Below are positions 6,712 through 15,314 of a stretch of DNA of 47,216 nt, one piece after another; the first letter of the stretch is position 1, and each line of letters opens with the position of its first letter. The DNA lies in assembly GCA_903862935.1 (NCBI GenBank), contig CAIOZY010000024.1:1-47216 (forward strand), written 5' to 3'. The DNA comes from an uncultured Opitutaceae bacterium. GTDB taxonomy: Bacteria; Verrucomicrobiota; Verrucomicrobiia; Opitutales; Opitutaceae. The notes under the pieces are model-generated. The model saw only the letters and a program-made list of their open reading frames with translations, was not told where the DNA came from and did not search any database. Made by a program: the position numbers and the translations under genes.

Positions 6712-8202
6712 ATGAACGCCATTCTTGCGACAGCCTCGGCGACTCTTGCCTTGGGCGCCGCGGCCATTCTTCACGCGGAGGGGCCTCCGCCCTCCAAGGT
6801 GGCGACGGACCCTATCGAAGGTATCTGGCTTGGGACCATAACGGCGCCGCAGGGCACTGTTGCCGACCTTGGCCTTGAGTTTTTCCGCACCCAGCGCGGC
6901 ACCCTGGTGTTTAAGTTGAACTTCCCCGACATGTTCACGTACGCCGTTCCTATGATGATTCCGGTCGAGGCGGACGGCCGGGGACACTACGCCATCACCC
7001 CGGCGTTTGACCTTGATCTGCGACTCGATGGCGGCCGGCTCAGCGGCACCTTTGGCAAGGGCAGGCTCCCCGTCGGACTGACGCGCAGCAGCCACTTTCC
7101 GCCCAGACCCGCCGGGCAGAGTTATCCCGCAGGCCCCGCGCCGATCTGGAGGTACACGATGGGCGCAGGTACTTGGGCCCCGCCCCTCGTGGAGGACGGC
7201 ACCGTCTATGTCGGCACCAGCGCAGGGCAGCTCCACGCCGTGAGGGCCTGCGACGGTGCCGCTGTATGGACCTGGAGGGGGGAATACGGAATCGACGGGC
7301 GCGCCGTTGCTAGCCCCGACACCATTTTTGTCCTCGACGCCAGGACGAACCTAATCGCTTTGGATCGTGCTCGAGGCTCGCTGCGGTGGCTCACGCGGCT
7401 TCATGACGAGCGGATTGCCGGGAAACCGGCTGCGGACAACCCCACCTTTAACCATCGAGCTGCCACCCCGCTGCTGCTCGATGGTGTGATCTACTGCGGC
7501 TCGAGCGACGGGGGACTGTATGCGCTAGACGCAACAACGGGCGCGGTGCTCTGGCGGCACGAGGCCGGGGCACCCGTTTTCTCAGGCGTCGGCCGACATG
7601 GGGACAACACGCTTATGTTTGGCACCATGGACGGCTCGGTGGTGCTTCTCGATCGCAGGAGCCGGCAGGAGATGCTGCGCCTGAGGACTGGCGGTGGAGT
7701 CGTTACGACGCCAATCATCGCCGCGGAGACGCTGATTGTCGGCAGTCGCGACTACATGCTCTATGGATTCCACATCCCTGACGGGGTACTCGCGTGGAGG
7801 TTCTCCTACTGGTTCTCCTGGATCGAATCTACCCCGGTGCTGTCCGGCGGGCTCGTCTATGTCGGCGCATCTGACTACAGCCGGGTAACTGCATTGGATC
7901 CTAAGACCGGCAGGGCTCGCTGGGCCACCCCCGTGCACGGCATGAACTGGGGGACGCCGCTCTTGACCGACGAAGGCGTGTTTACAGGCACGGTCTCGCA
8001 AAACATTGAAGGCACGGCGATCGCGCATGTCGGAGGCATCGTCGCTCTAGACCGGGCTACCGGCTCCGTGAAGTGGCAGGTGCTTGCTGCCCTCCCGCCG
8101 AAAGGCGGCTTCGGAGGCTACGCCGGCTCGCTGGCGCTCGCGGCCAACAAGATTATCGCCGCAGGACTTGATGGAGAGCTCGTAGCGTTCCCCGCGAAGT
8201 AG
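6712..8202 (+). CDS. Secreted PQQ/WD40-like beta-propeller protein
   Basis: A 496-residue exported protein with a signal peptide (MNAILATASATLALGAAAILHAEG). A small N-terminal beta domain (about residues 25-140) resembles substrate- or inhibitor-binding lipocalin-like folds. A propeller of PQQ-repeat type (about 145-496) has recurring blades of the form PLVEDGTVYVGTSAGQLHAV and LDATTGAVLW. The conserved tryptophans and glycine-rich turns of BamB/PQQ-like repeats are present. I do not see the acidic and calcium-binding residues needed to call a true PQQ dehydrogenase. The start at 6712 has AAGGAAAA...GGGG just upstream, better than the longer frame starting at 6643. Function is unknown; periplasmic scaffolding or binding is likely. 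Confidence 0.75.
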   Translation: MNAILATASATLALGAAAILHAEGPPPSKVATDPIEGIWLGTITAPQGTVADLGLEFFRTQRGTLVFKLNFPDMFTYAVPMMIPVEADGRGHYAITPAFDLDLRLDGGRLSGTFGKGRLPVGLTRSSHFPPRPAGQSYPAGPAPIWRYTMGAGTWAPPLVEDGTVYVGTSAGQLHAVRACDGAAVWTWRGEYGIDGRAVASPDTIFVLDARTNLIALDRARGSLRWLTRLHDERIAGKPAADNPTFNHRAATPLLLDGVIYCGSSDGGLYALDATTGAVLWRHEAGAPVFSGVGRHGDNTLMFGTMDGSVVLLDRRSRQEMLRLRTGGGVVTTPIIAAETLIVGSRDYMLYGFHIPDGVLAWRFSYWFSWIESTPVLSGGLVYVGASDYSRVTALDPKTGRARWATPVHGMNWGTPLLTDEGVFTGTVSQNIEGTAIAHVGGIVALDRATGSVKWQVLAALPPKGGFGGYAGSLALAANKIIAAGLDGELVAFPAK

Positions 8203-8315
8203 CATCTCTCTAATCTCGCTTCGTGGGACGGCAAACTGAAGCCCTAGCTGGGGGGCAGGTACGCTCCTACGCCGGCCAGACAACCCGGGATCCCCTTCGC
8301 GCCGGGCCGCCGAAC

Positions 8316-9251
8316 CTAAGGAGCAACCCGGCCAAGGTAAAATGCGAGGAAGGCCGCCGGGTCGACGCTGACCCCTGCGACCGTATTTGGCAGCTGGCCT
8401 TCCCTCACCTGTGTCATTCCCTGCCTGTCGACCCACACGCTCAGCCTCTCTGTGCGGCAGATCTCGGGATTGACGAGCATGGCTACCGCCATCGGATCAA
8501 ACAGGGTGGGGGTCTCCATGCCCCAGAGCCGGTACAGCTCCTCAAGCGGCTTCGCCAGGTCGCCCGCCCGCTCGAATGCGCGTTTCCGCCCGGCGGCGTC
8601 AAACTGGAGCATCGCGGTCACGTCCAAGGGGGCCATCACGATGGGAATCCCAGAGGAGAAGACCGCGCCCGCGGCCGCCGGATTCAACCGGATGTTCCAT
8701 TCGGGTTCCGGCGGAGATCCCTGGCGATAGCCCCGGCGGATGGCCCCTCCCATCAGCACGATCTGCCGGATTTGTCTGGCTGGGACGCCACCCTCACGGA
8801 GGACGGACGCGACGTTCGTCAGCTCCCCAAGGGCAACCAGAGTCACCTTGCCCGGGCGCTCGCGGAACGTTTGTTCCAGAAAGGGAACCGCCCCATCGAG
8901 ATGGAGGGCCGGGCTGGAGAAGCCCTCAGCCCAACGGCCCTGATCGAGCCTTTGGGTCGGCCCCGGACTCCCGGCATAGACCGGCACATTCCGCCAGCGG
9001 CCGCCAGCCGACCAGAGAAACTTCGCAGCGATGCGCGCCCGCGCCTGGGTGTCCCCGGACACCGTAGTCACGCCCAGCAGCTGGAGTTCAGGGCATTTCA
9101 GGATGAGCGCCAGGGCAAAGGCGTCGTCAATGTCCGTGCCGATGTCCGTGTCGACGACTATTGGGATGGGGGTCGGAACGGGTGAGGACAAGGCTGCGGG
9201 CACCGCGATCGCGGCGGCAAGGACAGCCAACAAGCGAAGGAATAGGGCCAT
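8316..9251 (-). CDS. Exported nucleoside hydrolase (IUNH family)
   Basis: A 311-residue enzyme that hydrolyses the N-glycosidic bond of nucleosides. A signal peptide (about residues 1-22) places it outside the cytoplasm. The calcium-binding DTDIGTDIDDA motif lies at about 34-44. Further family motifs are VALGELTNVA, IVLMGGA, EWNIRLNPAAA (ribose contacts) and FDPMAVAML near residue 255. In most relatives this last motif begins with a histidine used for leaving-group activation; here it is Phe, so base preference may differ. The start codon overlaps, on the other strand, the start of the fucosidase remnant. It probably scavenges nucleosides or modified ribosides in the periplasm. Confidence 0.88.
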   Translation of the reverse strand: MALFLRLLAVLAAAIAVPAALSSPVPTPIPIVVDTDIGTDIDDAFALALILKCPELQLLGVTTVSGDTQARARIAAKFLWSAGGRWRNVPVYAGSPGPTQRLDQGRWAEGFSSPALHLDGAVPFLEQTFRERPGKVTLVALGELTNVASVLREGGVPARQIRQIVLMGGAIRRGYRQGSPPEPEWNIRLNPAAAGAVFSSGIPIVMAPLDVTAMLQFDAAGRKRAFERAGDLAKPLEELYRLWGMETPTLFDPMAVAMLVNPEICRTERLSVWVDRQGMTQVREGQLPNTVAGVSVDPAAFLAFYLGRVAP

Positions 9252-9618
9252 GACGAGTGGGCCTGTACTACGAACGGCTCCACAGGTGAGTCAACCGTGG
9301 CGCTTCGGCCCGCAGCCGTTGCAGGCCGGGGCGGAAGATCCCGTGCTGAAGGATGCGAAGGGCAATCCGGTTTTCCATCCGCAGTGGGTCTGGCGCTGCA
9401 CGTCCAAGCCGGGACGGCTGTACCTGCATTTCTTCCAGTGGCCCAAAGGAAGTTTCACCATCCCTCCACTCCGCACCAAGGTGGCGCGGGCCTACCTGCT
9501 GGCCGATCCTGCGCGCAGCGTAGGGGTCCTTCAACCGAACGGAACCGTCACGCTTGCATTGCCGCCCGATGCGCCTGATCCCATCGCCAGCGTCGTTGTG
9601 CTGGAGACGACACCCTGA
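9250..9618 (+). pseudogene. 3' remnant of an alpha-L-fucosidase (GH29)
   Basis: The encoded sequence matches only the C-terminal beta-sandwich of GH29 alpha-L-fucosidases: PQWVWRCTSKPGRLYLHFFQWP, then IPPLRTKVARAYLLAD, and PPDAPDPIASVVVLE at the end. The catalytic barrel, with its nucleophile aspartate, is missing. Upstream of about 9290 the frame runs into the antisense of the nucleoside hydrolase gene. An ATG at 9250 could still give a 122-residue product, but it would be catalytically inert. The loss probably accompanied a rearrangement that brought in the hydrolase. The neighbouring FucP and dehydrogenase genes support a former fucose-release function. Confidence 0.7.
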
Positions 9619-9718
9619 CCGGGAGGCAGATCCAGGCCGATATCGCCCGTTGTAAGCTGCACCCCCCCACTGAACGTTGACTCGACGGGACTTTGGCTGT
9701 TTTTCCATAGCTGAACCC

Positions 9719-10489
9719 ATGACTCAAAACATCATCGATCGTTTCAGACTCGACGGGAATGTAGCCGTCGTCACCGGCGCCTCCCGCGGCCTGGGCCAGG
9801 GCATGGCGCTGGCCCTTGCCGAGGCGGGTGCCGACATTGCCGCGGTGGACGTTCTGCCCGCTGATGACACGGTGAAGCAGGTGCGTGCTCTCGGCCGCCG
9901 ATGCGCCGCCGTAACGGCGAACCTGGGCGACCGCGGGTCCATCCCGGGTGTGATCGCTCAGGCGAAGGAGCAGCTCGGCAAGCTGGACATCCTCGTTAAC
10001 TGCGCCGGCATCATCCGGCGAGAGGCGTTTGAGAAGTTCAGCGAGAAGGACTGGGATGACGTGATGGGCATCAACATCGACGCCGTCTTCTTCCTAAGTC
10101 AGTGCTTTGTGCGCGAACTGTTCGCCCGCAATGCCCCCGGAAAGATCGTCAATATTGCCTCGATGCTTTCGTTCCAGGGCGGCATCCGCGTCCCGTCGTA
10201 CACGGCGTCGAAAAGCGCCGTGCAGGGCCTCACCCGGCTGATGGCCAACGAACTCGCCTCGCGGAACATCAATGTCAACGCGATCGCCCCTGGTTACATG
10301 GCGACCGACAACACGGCTCCGCTTCGCGCCGACGCCGACCGGAGCGCCTCCATCCTCACGCGGATTCCGGCGAACCGCTGGGGCACGCCGGACGATCTCA
10401 AGGGAGCCGTTGTCTTTCTTGCGTCGCCCGCATCGGATTACATCAACGGGTACACGATTGCGGTCGACGGGGGCTGGCTGGCCCGCTGA
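9719..10489 (+). CDS. kduD: KduD-like short-chain dehydrogenase
   Basis: A 256-residue classical SDR. The cofactor motif TGASRGLG is at 19-26, NCAG at about 94-97, and the catalytic set is Ser148, Tyr161, Lys165 (SYTASK). The C-terminal stretch NVNAIAPGYMATDNT, then RIPANRWGTPDDLKG and NGYTIAVDGGWLAR, is characteristic of 2-deoxy-D-gluconate 3-dehydrogenase / 2-keto-3-deoxy-sugar-acid dehydrogenases (KduD group). Next to FucP and a fucosidase remnant, it may act on 2-keto-3-deoxy-L-fuconate, giving a diketo acid, rather than on a pectin-derived acid. That is inference. Start chosen at the ATG 12 residues before the Rossmann strand; an in-frame start at 9677 is less likely. Confidence 0.85.
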   Translation: MTQNIIDRFRLDGNVAVVTGASRGLGQGMALALAEAGADIAAVDVLPADDTVKQVRALGRRCAAVTANLGDRGSIPGVIAQAKEQLGKLDILVNCAGIIRREAFEKFSEKDWDDVMGINIDAVFFLSQCFVRELFARNAPGKIVNIASMLSFQGGIRVPSYTASKSAVQGLTRLMANELASRNINVNAIAPGYMATDNTAPLRADADRSASILTRIPANRWGTPDDLKGAVVFLASPASDYINGYTIAVDGGWLAR

Positions 10490-10593
10490 CCGCCCATGCC
10501 CCGTTACGACACATGTTTCACCAGAACAGAGAGCGCATTTTGGCGCGCGGCGGCCGGTGCCGACTCAGGCTGCACAACGAAGGGCCATAAATC

Positions 10594-11613
10594 ATGAAAG
10601 CACTGGCAATAACGGAAGCCGGGAAGACAGGCTTTGTTGAGCGTCCGCAGCCGAAGCCCGCCCCGGGCGAGGTCCTGCTGCAGGTGAAGCAACTCGGTTA
10701 CTGCGGGAGTGACCTTAACACCTTCCGCGGGCTGAATCCCCTGGTCGGCTACCCGCGGATCCCCGGGCACGAGATAGGGGCGATCATCGCGGAGGTGACC
10801 GCCGGCGTTCCCGAGCGCTTCAAGGTGGGCATGAAAACGACGGTCCTGCCCTACACAGCTTGCGGCACGTGCCCAGCCTGCCGGACCGGGCGTCCGAACG
10901 CCTGTCGCAGCAACCTCACCCTGGGGGTGCAGCGCGATGGAGCCTTCACTGAGTTTATCTGCGTTCCTTGGGAAAAGCTGGTGCGTTCGGATAAGCTCTC
11001 GCTGGCCGAGCACGCGCTGGTCGAACCGCTAAGCGTGGGATTCCACGCGGCGGGGCGGGGGGAAGTCACCAGCGCGGATACGGTGCTCGTCCTCGGCTGC
11101 GGAATGATCGGCTTGGGGGCGATCACGGCAGCCGCGCGGGTGCGCGGAGCGCGCGTCATCGCGGTGGATGTCGACGATGCAAAGCTGGCCCTAGCCCTGA
11201 AGGCGGGCGCAACGGAGACGATCAATTCCAAGGCCCAGAACCTCCACGACAGGCTGCAGGCGTTGACGAGCGGCGACGGGCCGGGGGTTGCGATCGAGGC
11301 TGTGGGGCAGGCCGCGACATTCCGGGCCGCCGTGGACGAGGTTTCCTTTGCGGGTCGGGTGGTCTATATCGGCTACGCCAAGGAGGCGGTCAGCTACGAG
11401 ACGAAGTATTTCGTAATGAAGGAGCTCGATATCCGGGGCTCGCGGAACGCGGTGCCGAAAGACTTCGACAAGGTGATCGCTGAGCTCGAATCCGGTCGCT
11501 ACCCGGTCGCGGAGACGATCACCCGGACAGTCCGGTTCTCGCAGGCGGGCGAAGTGCTCGCCGAATGGTCGGCCGATACGAGCCGTGTGACAAAGATCCA
11601 CGTTGTGCTCTGA
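10594..11613 (+). CDS. Zn-dependent medium-chain dehydrogenase (sugar acid/polyol type)
   Basis: A 339-residue MDR enzyme. Catalytic zinc ligands are Cys37 (GYCGSD) and His59-Glu60 (GHE). The four structural-zinc cysteines are 90, 93, 96 and 104 (ACGTCPAC...C). The NAD-binding glycine motif is [10 protein letters not shown] near residue 170. It resembles the sorbitol, threonine and L-galactonate/L-idonate 5-dehydrogenase group. It lies about 100 nt after the SDR and just before FucP, in the same direction, so it is probably cotranscribed with them and oxidises a hydroxyl of an L-fucose or L-galactonate-type intermediate. The exact substrate cannot be read from sequence. Confidence 0.82.
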   Translation: MKALAITEAGKTGFVERPQPKPAPGEVLLQVKQLGYCGSDLNTFRGLNPLVGYPRIPGHEIGAIIAEVTAGVPERFKVGMKTTVLPYTACGTCPACRTGRPNACRSNLTLGVQRDGAFTEFICVPWEKLVRSDKLSLAEHALVEPLSVGFHAAGRGEVTSADTVLVLGCGMIGLGAITAAARVRGARVIAVDVDDAKLALALKAGATETINSKAQNLHDRLQALTSGDGPGVAIEAVGQAATFRAAVDEVSFAGRVVYIGYAKEAVSYETKYFVMKELDIRGSRNAVPKDFDKVIAELESGRYPVAETITRTVRFSQAGEVLAEWSADTSRVTKIHVVL

Positions 11614-11637
11614 TCGCGGGCGCAGGAAGCCCGGGGG

Positions 11638-13011
11638 ATGAGGCGGAAGCCCCAAAGACGGATGATGGCCCGCGACAAGAAAAGCCTGTTTGCGATTCCC
11701 GACGGCAGGAACCTTGCCGTAACGTTCACCCTGGTCAGCTCGCTGTTCCTCCTGTGGGGATTTTGCAACGGGATGATCGACGTGATGGACAAGCATTTCC
11801 AGCGGGAGCTGCACCTGACGCTAGCGCGTTCGGCCTGGGTCCAATTTGCCCACTACCTAGGGTATTTCCTGATGGCGCTTCCCGCGGGCTGGCTAGCGAC
11901 CCGGCTGGGATACAAGGGAGGGATCATCGCCGGACTACTCATGGTGGCGGTGGGCGGCCTATGGTTTATTCCGGCGACCCATCTCGCCGCCTTCTGGGCG
12001 TTCCTCCTGGGCGTTTGCCTCATAGCCGCCGGCCTTACCTTTCTCGAGACGGTGGCCAACCCCTACACGACGGTGCTCGGGCCGCCGGAGTTTGCTGCAA
12101 CCCGGATCAATCTCGCCCAGTCCTGCAACGGAATCGGGTGGATATTCGGACCGATCGCCGGCGGGATGTTCTTCTACGGCAAGGATGCCGCGGGTGTCAG
12201 CACGGGCAGCCAGACTCTCTGGATCCCGTACGCGGGGGTCGCGGTTTTGGTCATCGTGCTGGCGGTGGTCTTTCGCTTTGCCGACGTGCCCGATATCAAG
12301 GCGCGGGACGCCTATCACTTGGACGACAACGCCCCCGGCGCCTCCCGCTCGATCTGGGCCCATCCGCACTTCGTCTTGGCCGTGGCGGCACAGTTCCTCT
12401 ATGTTGCGGCCCAGGCCGGCATCTTCAGTTTCTTCATAAACTACATGACGACCGAGGTGCCGCCCATCCCGGAGTCGTGGCGCTCGGGGATCGTGGCATC
12501 CTGGTTCGAGCCCGGCAGGGTGGGGGCGCTGGCTCTCAGCGACAAGGGAGCGGCCTATCTCGCCTCGCTCGGGTTTCTCTGCTTCCTGGCGGGTCGGTTC
12601 TCCGGGGCGGGCATCCTCAAGAAATTCAGCCCGCACCGGGTGCTTGGGCTCTACGGCCTCGTCAACGTGGTGGCCTGCGCCCTGGTGTTCCTGAAGCTCG
12701 GCTGGCTGTCGGTAACCTGCGTCTTCCTGAGCTACTTTTTCATGTCGATCATGTTTCCGACCATATTCGCCCTGGGAATCCACGGCCTTGGGGCTCGGGC
12801 AAAGAAGGCCTCGGCCTTCATCGTCATGGCGATCATGGGCGGGGCGATCCTGCCCAAGCTTATGGGTGCGGTCGGCGACCTCTACGGGATGTCTCGCGCC
12901 TTCATCGTACCCCTGGGCTGCTTTGCCTTTGTCTCCTTCTACGGCTTCAACTGGGCGCGCCTCAGCAAGGCGGACTCGCCCGGCGCCGCCCCGTCCGGCG
13001 GCGGGCACTGA
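11638..13011 (+). CDS. fucP: L-fucose:H+ symporter (FucP-type MFS permease)
   Basis: A 457-residue inner-membrane transporter with about 12 hydrophobic segments and the FHS/FucP family signatures. Asp48 in GFCNGMIDVMDK and Glu137 in FLETVANPY correspond to the two acidic residues (Asp46, Glu135) essential for proton coupling and sugar binding in E. coli FucP. Ribosome binding site AGGAAG lies 9 nt before the ATG at 11638, favouring it over ATGs 24-27 nt further in. It follows the dehydrogenase by 24 nt. The transported sugar is probably L-fucose or a close 6-deoxy or L-galacto sugar; related FHS proteins also take glucose/galactose. Confidence 0.88.
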   Translation: MRRKPQRRMMARDKKSLFAIPDGRNLAVTFTLVSSLFLLWGFCNGMIDVMDKHFQRELHLTLARSAWVQFAHYLGYFLMALPAGWLATRLGYKGGIIAGLLMVAVGGLWFIPATHLAAFWAFLLGVCLIAAGLTFLETVANPYTTVLGPPEFAATRINLAQSCNGIGWIFGPIAGGMFFYGKDAAGVSTGSQTLWIPYAGVAVLVIVLAVVFRFADVPDIKARDAYHLDDNAPGASRSIWAHPHFVLAVAAQFLYVAAQAGIFSFFINYMTTEVPPIPESWRSGIVASWFEPGRVGALALSDKGAAYLASLGFLCFLAGRFSGAGILKKFSPHRVLGLYGLVNVVACALVFLKLGWLSVTCVFLSYFFMSIMFPTIFALGIHGLGARAKKASAFIVMAIMGGAILPKLMGAVGDLYGMSRAFIVPLGCFAFVSFYGFNWARLSKADSPGAAPSGGGH

Positions 13012-13045
13012 GCGCCGGCTCCGACAGCCTCTAGTGCTCGCTAGG

Positions 13046-13068
13046 GTCCGCCAAATCTTCTGGCGGAC
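13046..13068 (+). promoter_or_regulatory. Intercistronic hairpin between two transporter genes
   Basis: GTCCGCCA (13046-13053) and TGGCGGAC (13061-13068) form a perfect 8-bp stem with a 7-nt loop, 40 nt before the TTG start of the next gene. No T-run follows, so it is more likely an mRNA-stability or processing element than a terminator. Confidence 0.4.
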
Positions 13069-13107
13069 GCGGTCAAGTTCCCCAAGCATGGCCCCGGGGA
13101 CACTTCC

Positions 13108-14319
13108 TTGACGATCCTCCCGGAACTGCAGGCGCTGTCCCGCCCACAGCGCGCCGTGTTTTTCGCCAGCCTGCTGGGCTGGGCGCTCGATGCCTTCGAC
13201 TTTTTCCTGGTGGTTTTTGTGATCCGCTCGATCGCGGCCGACTTCCACGCCCAGGTCGCCGATGTGGCCTATGCAATCACGCTGACCCTGATGTTTCGGC
13301 CACTCGGGGCCCTGATTTTTGGCTGGCTGGCAGATCGGTTCGGGCGCCGCCCGGTCCTCATGGCGGACATCTTGCTGTATTCGGGCTTGGAACTGGGGGC
13401 GGCCTTCGCGCCGTCTCTCGGCTGGTTTCTCGTCCTGAGGGCCCTCTTTGGGATCGCGATGGGCGGAGAGTGGGGCGTGGGCTCGTCGCTTGTGATGGAG
13501 AGCATACCGGCCGCGAGCCGGGGTGTAGTCTCGGGGATCCTCCAGCAGGGCTACGCCCTCGGCTATCTTCTCGCCGGGGTCGTCTACGGACTATTCTTCG
13601 ACCTGGTCGGATGGCGCGGCATGTTCGTCATCGGGACCCTGCCGGCGCTTCTGGTCGTTTACATCCGCCTCGGGGTCCAGGAGTCCCCCGCCTGGGAGCG
13701 CAGGCGCACCCGGACGGGGGCCGCGGGCATCGTGGCCTCGGTGCGCGGGCACTGGAAACTTTTCGTTTATGTGATCGTCCTGATGACCGCCTTCAACTTC
13801 TTGGCCCACGGAACGCAGGATCTCTACCCCACGCTCCTCCAGGCACAGAGGAAGCTGTCGACGCACATCGTGAGCGCCGTGGCGATCATGGCGAACCTAG
13901 GGGCTATTGCGGGCGGGATATTCTTCGGGGCTCTATCGCAGCGCGTGGGGCGGCGGCGCGCCATCATGGCGGCGGCGATCTTCGCCCTGCCGATGATACC
14001 GCTGTGGGCCTATGCGGTCGCGCCCGTCTGGATCGCGTGCGGAGCCTTCCTGATCCAGTTTGGCGTGCAGGGGGCCTGGGGCGTGGTTCCCGCGCACCTC
14101 AACGAGCTGTCCCCCGAGGCCGTCCGGGGCACGTTTCCCGGGCTGGCCTACCAGCTCGGCAACCTGATCGCCTCCTCCAACGCGGTCTTCCAGGCCAGGG
14201 CGGCGGCCGCCTCCGGCGGCAACTATGCCCTGGTTCTGGCGGTGACCGCTGCGATCACCGCGGTTGTGCTTGTGGTTCTGACCTACCGGGGTCCGGAGGC
14301 CATGGAGGCGGTCTTCTGA
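13108..14319 (+). CDS. MFS transporter, SHS/JEN (lactate/sialate-type) family
   Basis: A 403-residue 12-segment permease. It carries the MFS loop motif GWLADRFGRRPVLMADI between helices 2 and 3, a helix-1 pattern GWALDAFDFFLVVFVI and the helix-4/5 pattern GIAMGGEWGVGSSLVMES typical of the sialate:H+ symporter / lactate (JEN1, NanT) group. The only fitting start is TTG at 13108, preceded by CGGGGA. Such proteins move monocarboxylates or sialic acid with protons. Beside FucP, lactate is attractive, because the non-phosphorylated fucose route ends in pyruvate and lactate; this is inference. Confidence 0.78.
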   Translation: MTILPELQALSRPQRAVFFASLLGWALDAFDFFLVVFVIRSIAADFHAQVADVAYAITLTLMFRPLGALIFGWLADRFGRRPVLMADILLYSGLELGAAFAPSLGWFLVLRALFGIAMGGEWGVGSSLVMESIPAASRGVVSGILQQGYALGYLLAGVVYGLFFDLVGWRGMFVIGTLPALLVVYIRLGVQESPAWERRRTRTGAAGIVASVRGHWKLFVYVIVLMTAFNFLAHGTQDLYPTLLQAQRKLSTHIVSAVAIMANLGAIAGGIFFGALSQRVGRRRAIMAAAIFALPMIPLWAYAVAPVWIACGAFLIQFGVQGAWGVVPAHLNELSPEAVRGTFPGLAYQLGNLIASSNAVFQARAAAASGGNYALVLAVTAAITAVVLVVLTYRGPEAMEAVF

Positions 14320-14387
14320 GCGGTCGGCCGCCCCCGTGCTTGGTTTTTTTGGTGACACGGCGCCTCCGTGCGGCGAGGGTCGCCGGG

Positions 14388-15173
14388 ATGCCGCCCAAAC
14401 TGAGGTCGAGTCCACTCGCCTGGCTCCTGGCGGTTGGCCTTGCCTCCGCAGCCGGCCTTCGCGCCCAGGTCACGGAGACTCCCCAGACGATGGGATTCGG
14501 CAGGGCCCAAGTGCGCATGGAGGCGATTTCGCTCGGGGTCGCTCCCGACACGTCCGCTCCGAACCAGTACAAGGCCCTGGGGCTGGGGACGCTGTTGGTC
14601 TCCGCGGGCCTCACCAACACCGTCGATCTTCAGGTCGGGACTCAATTGTACGTGAGGGAGACCTTTTCATCCGCGGGAACGGACCAAACCCGCAGCGGGA
14701 TTGGGAGCATCACCGTGCGGCCGAAATGGACCTTCTGGAGCGATCCCTCCTCGGGTCAGCAGGCGGCGATCATCCCATACGTCATTCTGCCGAGCCATTC
14801 AGGCGGCACAGGCAGCAAGTCCACCCAGGGGGGCATCATCCTGCCCTGGTCGGCGGACCTTCCGGCGGGGGCCAAAGCGGCCGCCATGCTGGAGTGGGAC
14901 GCGCTGCGAAACGAAGCGGACACCCGCTACGACAGCCGGCTGTACGGAAGCGCCTATGTTAAATGGGCGCTCGGCCAGCTGCTCAGCGCCTACGCCGAGA
15001 CAACGCTGAGCGAGTCGACCGCCGGGTCGTCAACCTTTTCCGGGACCGTGGGAGGGGGGGCGACCCTCTCCCTGTCGAAGGACTTCGAGTGGGACTACGA
15101 GATCGGCAAGGTCCTAGGGCCGGGCCGGAACTCGTGGATGCAGATCCTGCGGTTCCGGTGGAGGCTGTTCTAG
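14388..15173 (+). CDS. Outer-membrane beta-barrel protein (phenol MetA-like transporter family)
   Basis: A 261-residue exported protein. A signal peptide ends at LRAQ (about residue 27). The rest is alternating amphipathic beta strands with repeated aromatic/glycine turns and a C-terminal strand ending MQILRFRWRLF, with a terminal Phe typical of barrel proteins inserted by BamA. It resembles the MetA-pathway phenol-degradation (PF13557-like) outer-membrane group, whose members are presumed channels. It follows the MFS gene by 68 nt on the same strand and may supply the outer-membrane step for the same substrate. Family call is moderate; barrel call is good. Confidence 0.7.
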   Translation: MPPKLRSSPLAWLLAVGLASAAGLRAQVTETPQTMGFGRAQVRMEAISLGVAPDTSAPNQYKALGLGTLLVSAGLTNTVDLQVGTQLYVRETFSSAGTDQTRSGIGSITVRPKWTFWSDPSSGQQAAIIPYVILPSHSGGTGSKSTQGGIILPWSADLPAGAKAAAMLEWDALRNEADTRYDSRLYGSAYVKWALGQLLSAYAETTLSESTAGSSTFSGTVGGGATLSLSKDFEWDYEIGKVLGPGRNSWMQILRFRWRLF

Positions 15174-15191
15174 GGTCCCGGCTCCCGGCGG

Positions 15192-15314
15192 TCAGAACGC
15201 GACGTAGACAAACGGCTGTGCCGGCATCGTCAGGCAGTACAGGATGAGCACGAGCCCCGCTCCGAGGACCACGCCCGCCAGAAACCAGAGGATGAGCCGC
15301 AGGGTCGTCTTCAT
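15192..15314 (-). CDS. 40-residue membrane protein, DUF5989-like
   Basis: A short gene whose ATG overlaps the stop of the SGNH gene by 4 nt (ATGA), giving strong positional support despite its size. The product has a basic N-terminus, one transmembrane helix (about residues 5-28) and the ending QPFVYVAF. This resembles DUF5989 mini-proteins, which end in PFIYTLF-like motifs and sit beside membrane O-acyltransferase and polysaccharide genes. It is probably a small accessory subunit of the MBOAT/SGNH complex in the inner membrane. The family match is by eye from a short motif. Confidence 0.6.
   Translation of the reverse strand: MKTTLRLILWFLAGVVLGAGLVLILYCLTMPAQPFVYVAF

Noticed and set aside
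8223-9185. Long plus-strand open frame opposite the nucleoside hydrolase
   Set aside because: Arg/Gly/Pro-rich antisense shadow of a gene with clear family motifs on the other strand.
14307-14350. Possible terminator (GGCGG/CCGCC stem and T7 run) after the SHS transporter
   Set aside because: The T-run is about 11 nt from the stem and the stem overlaps coding sequence; not convincing.
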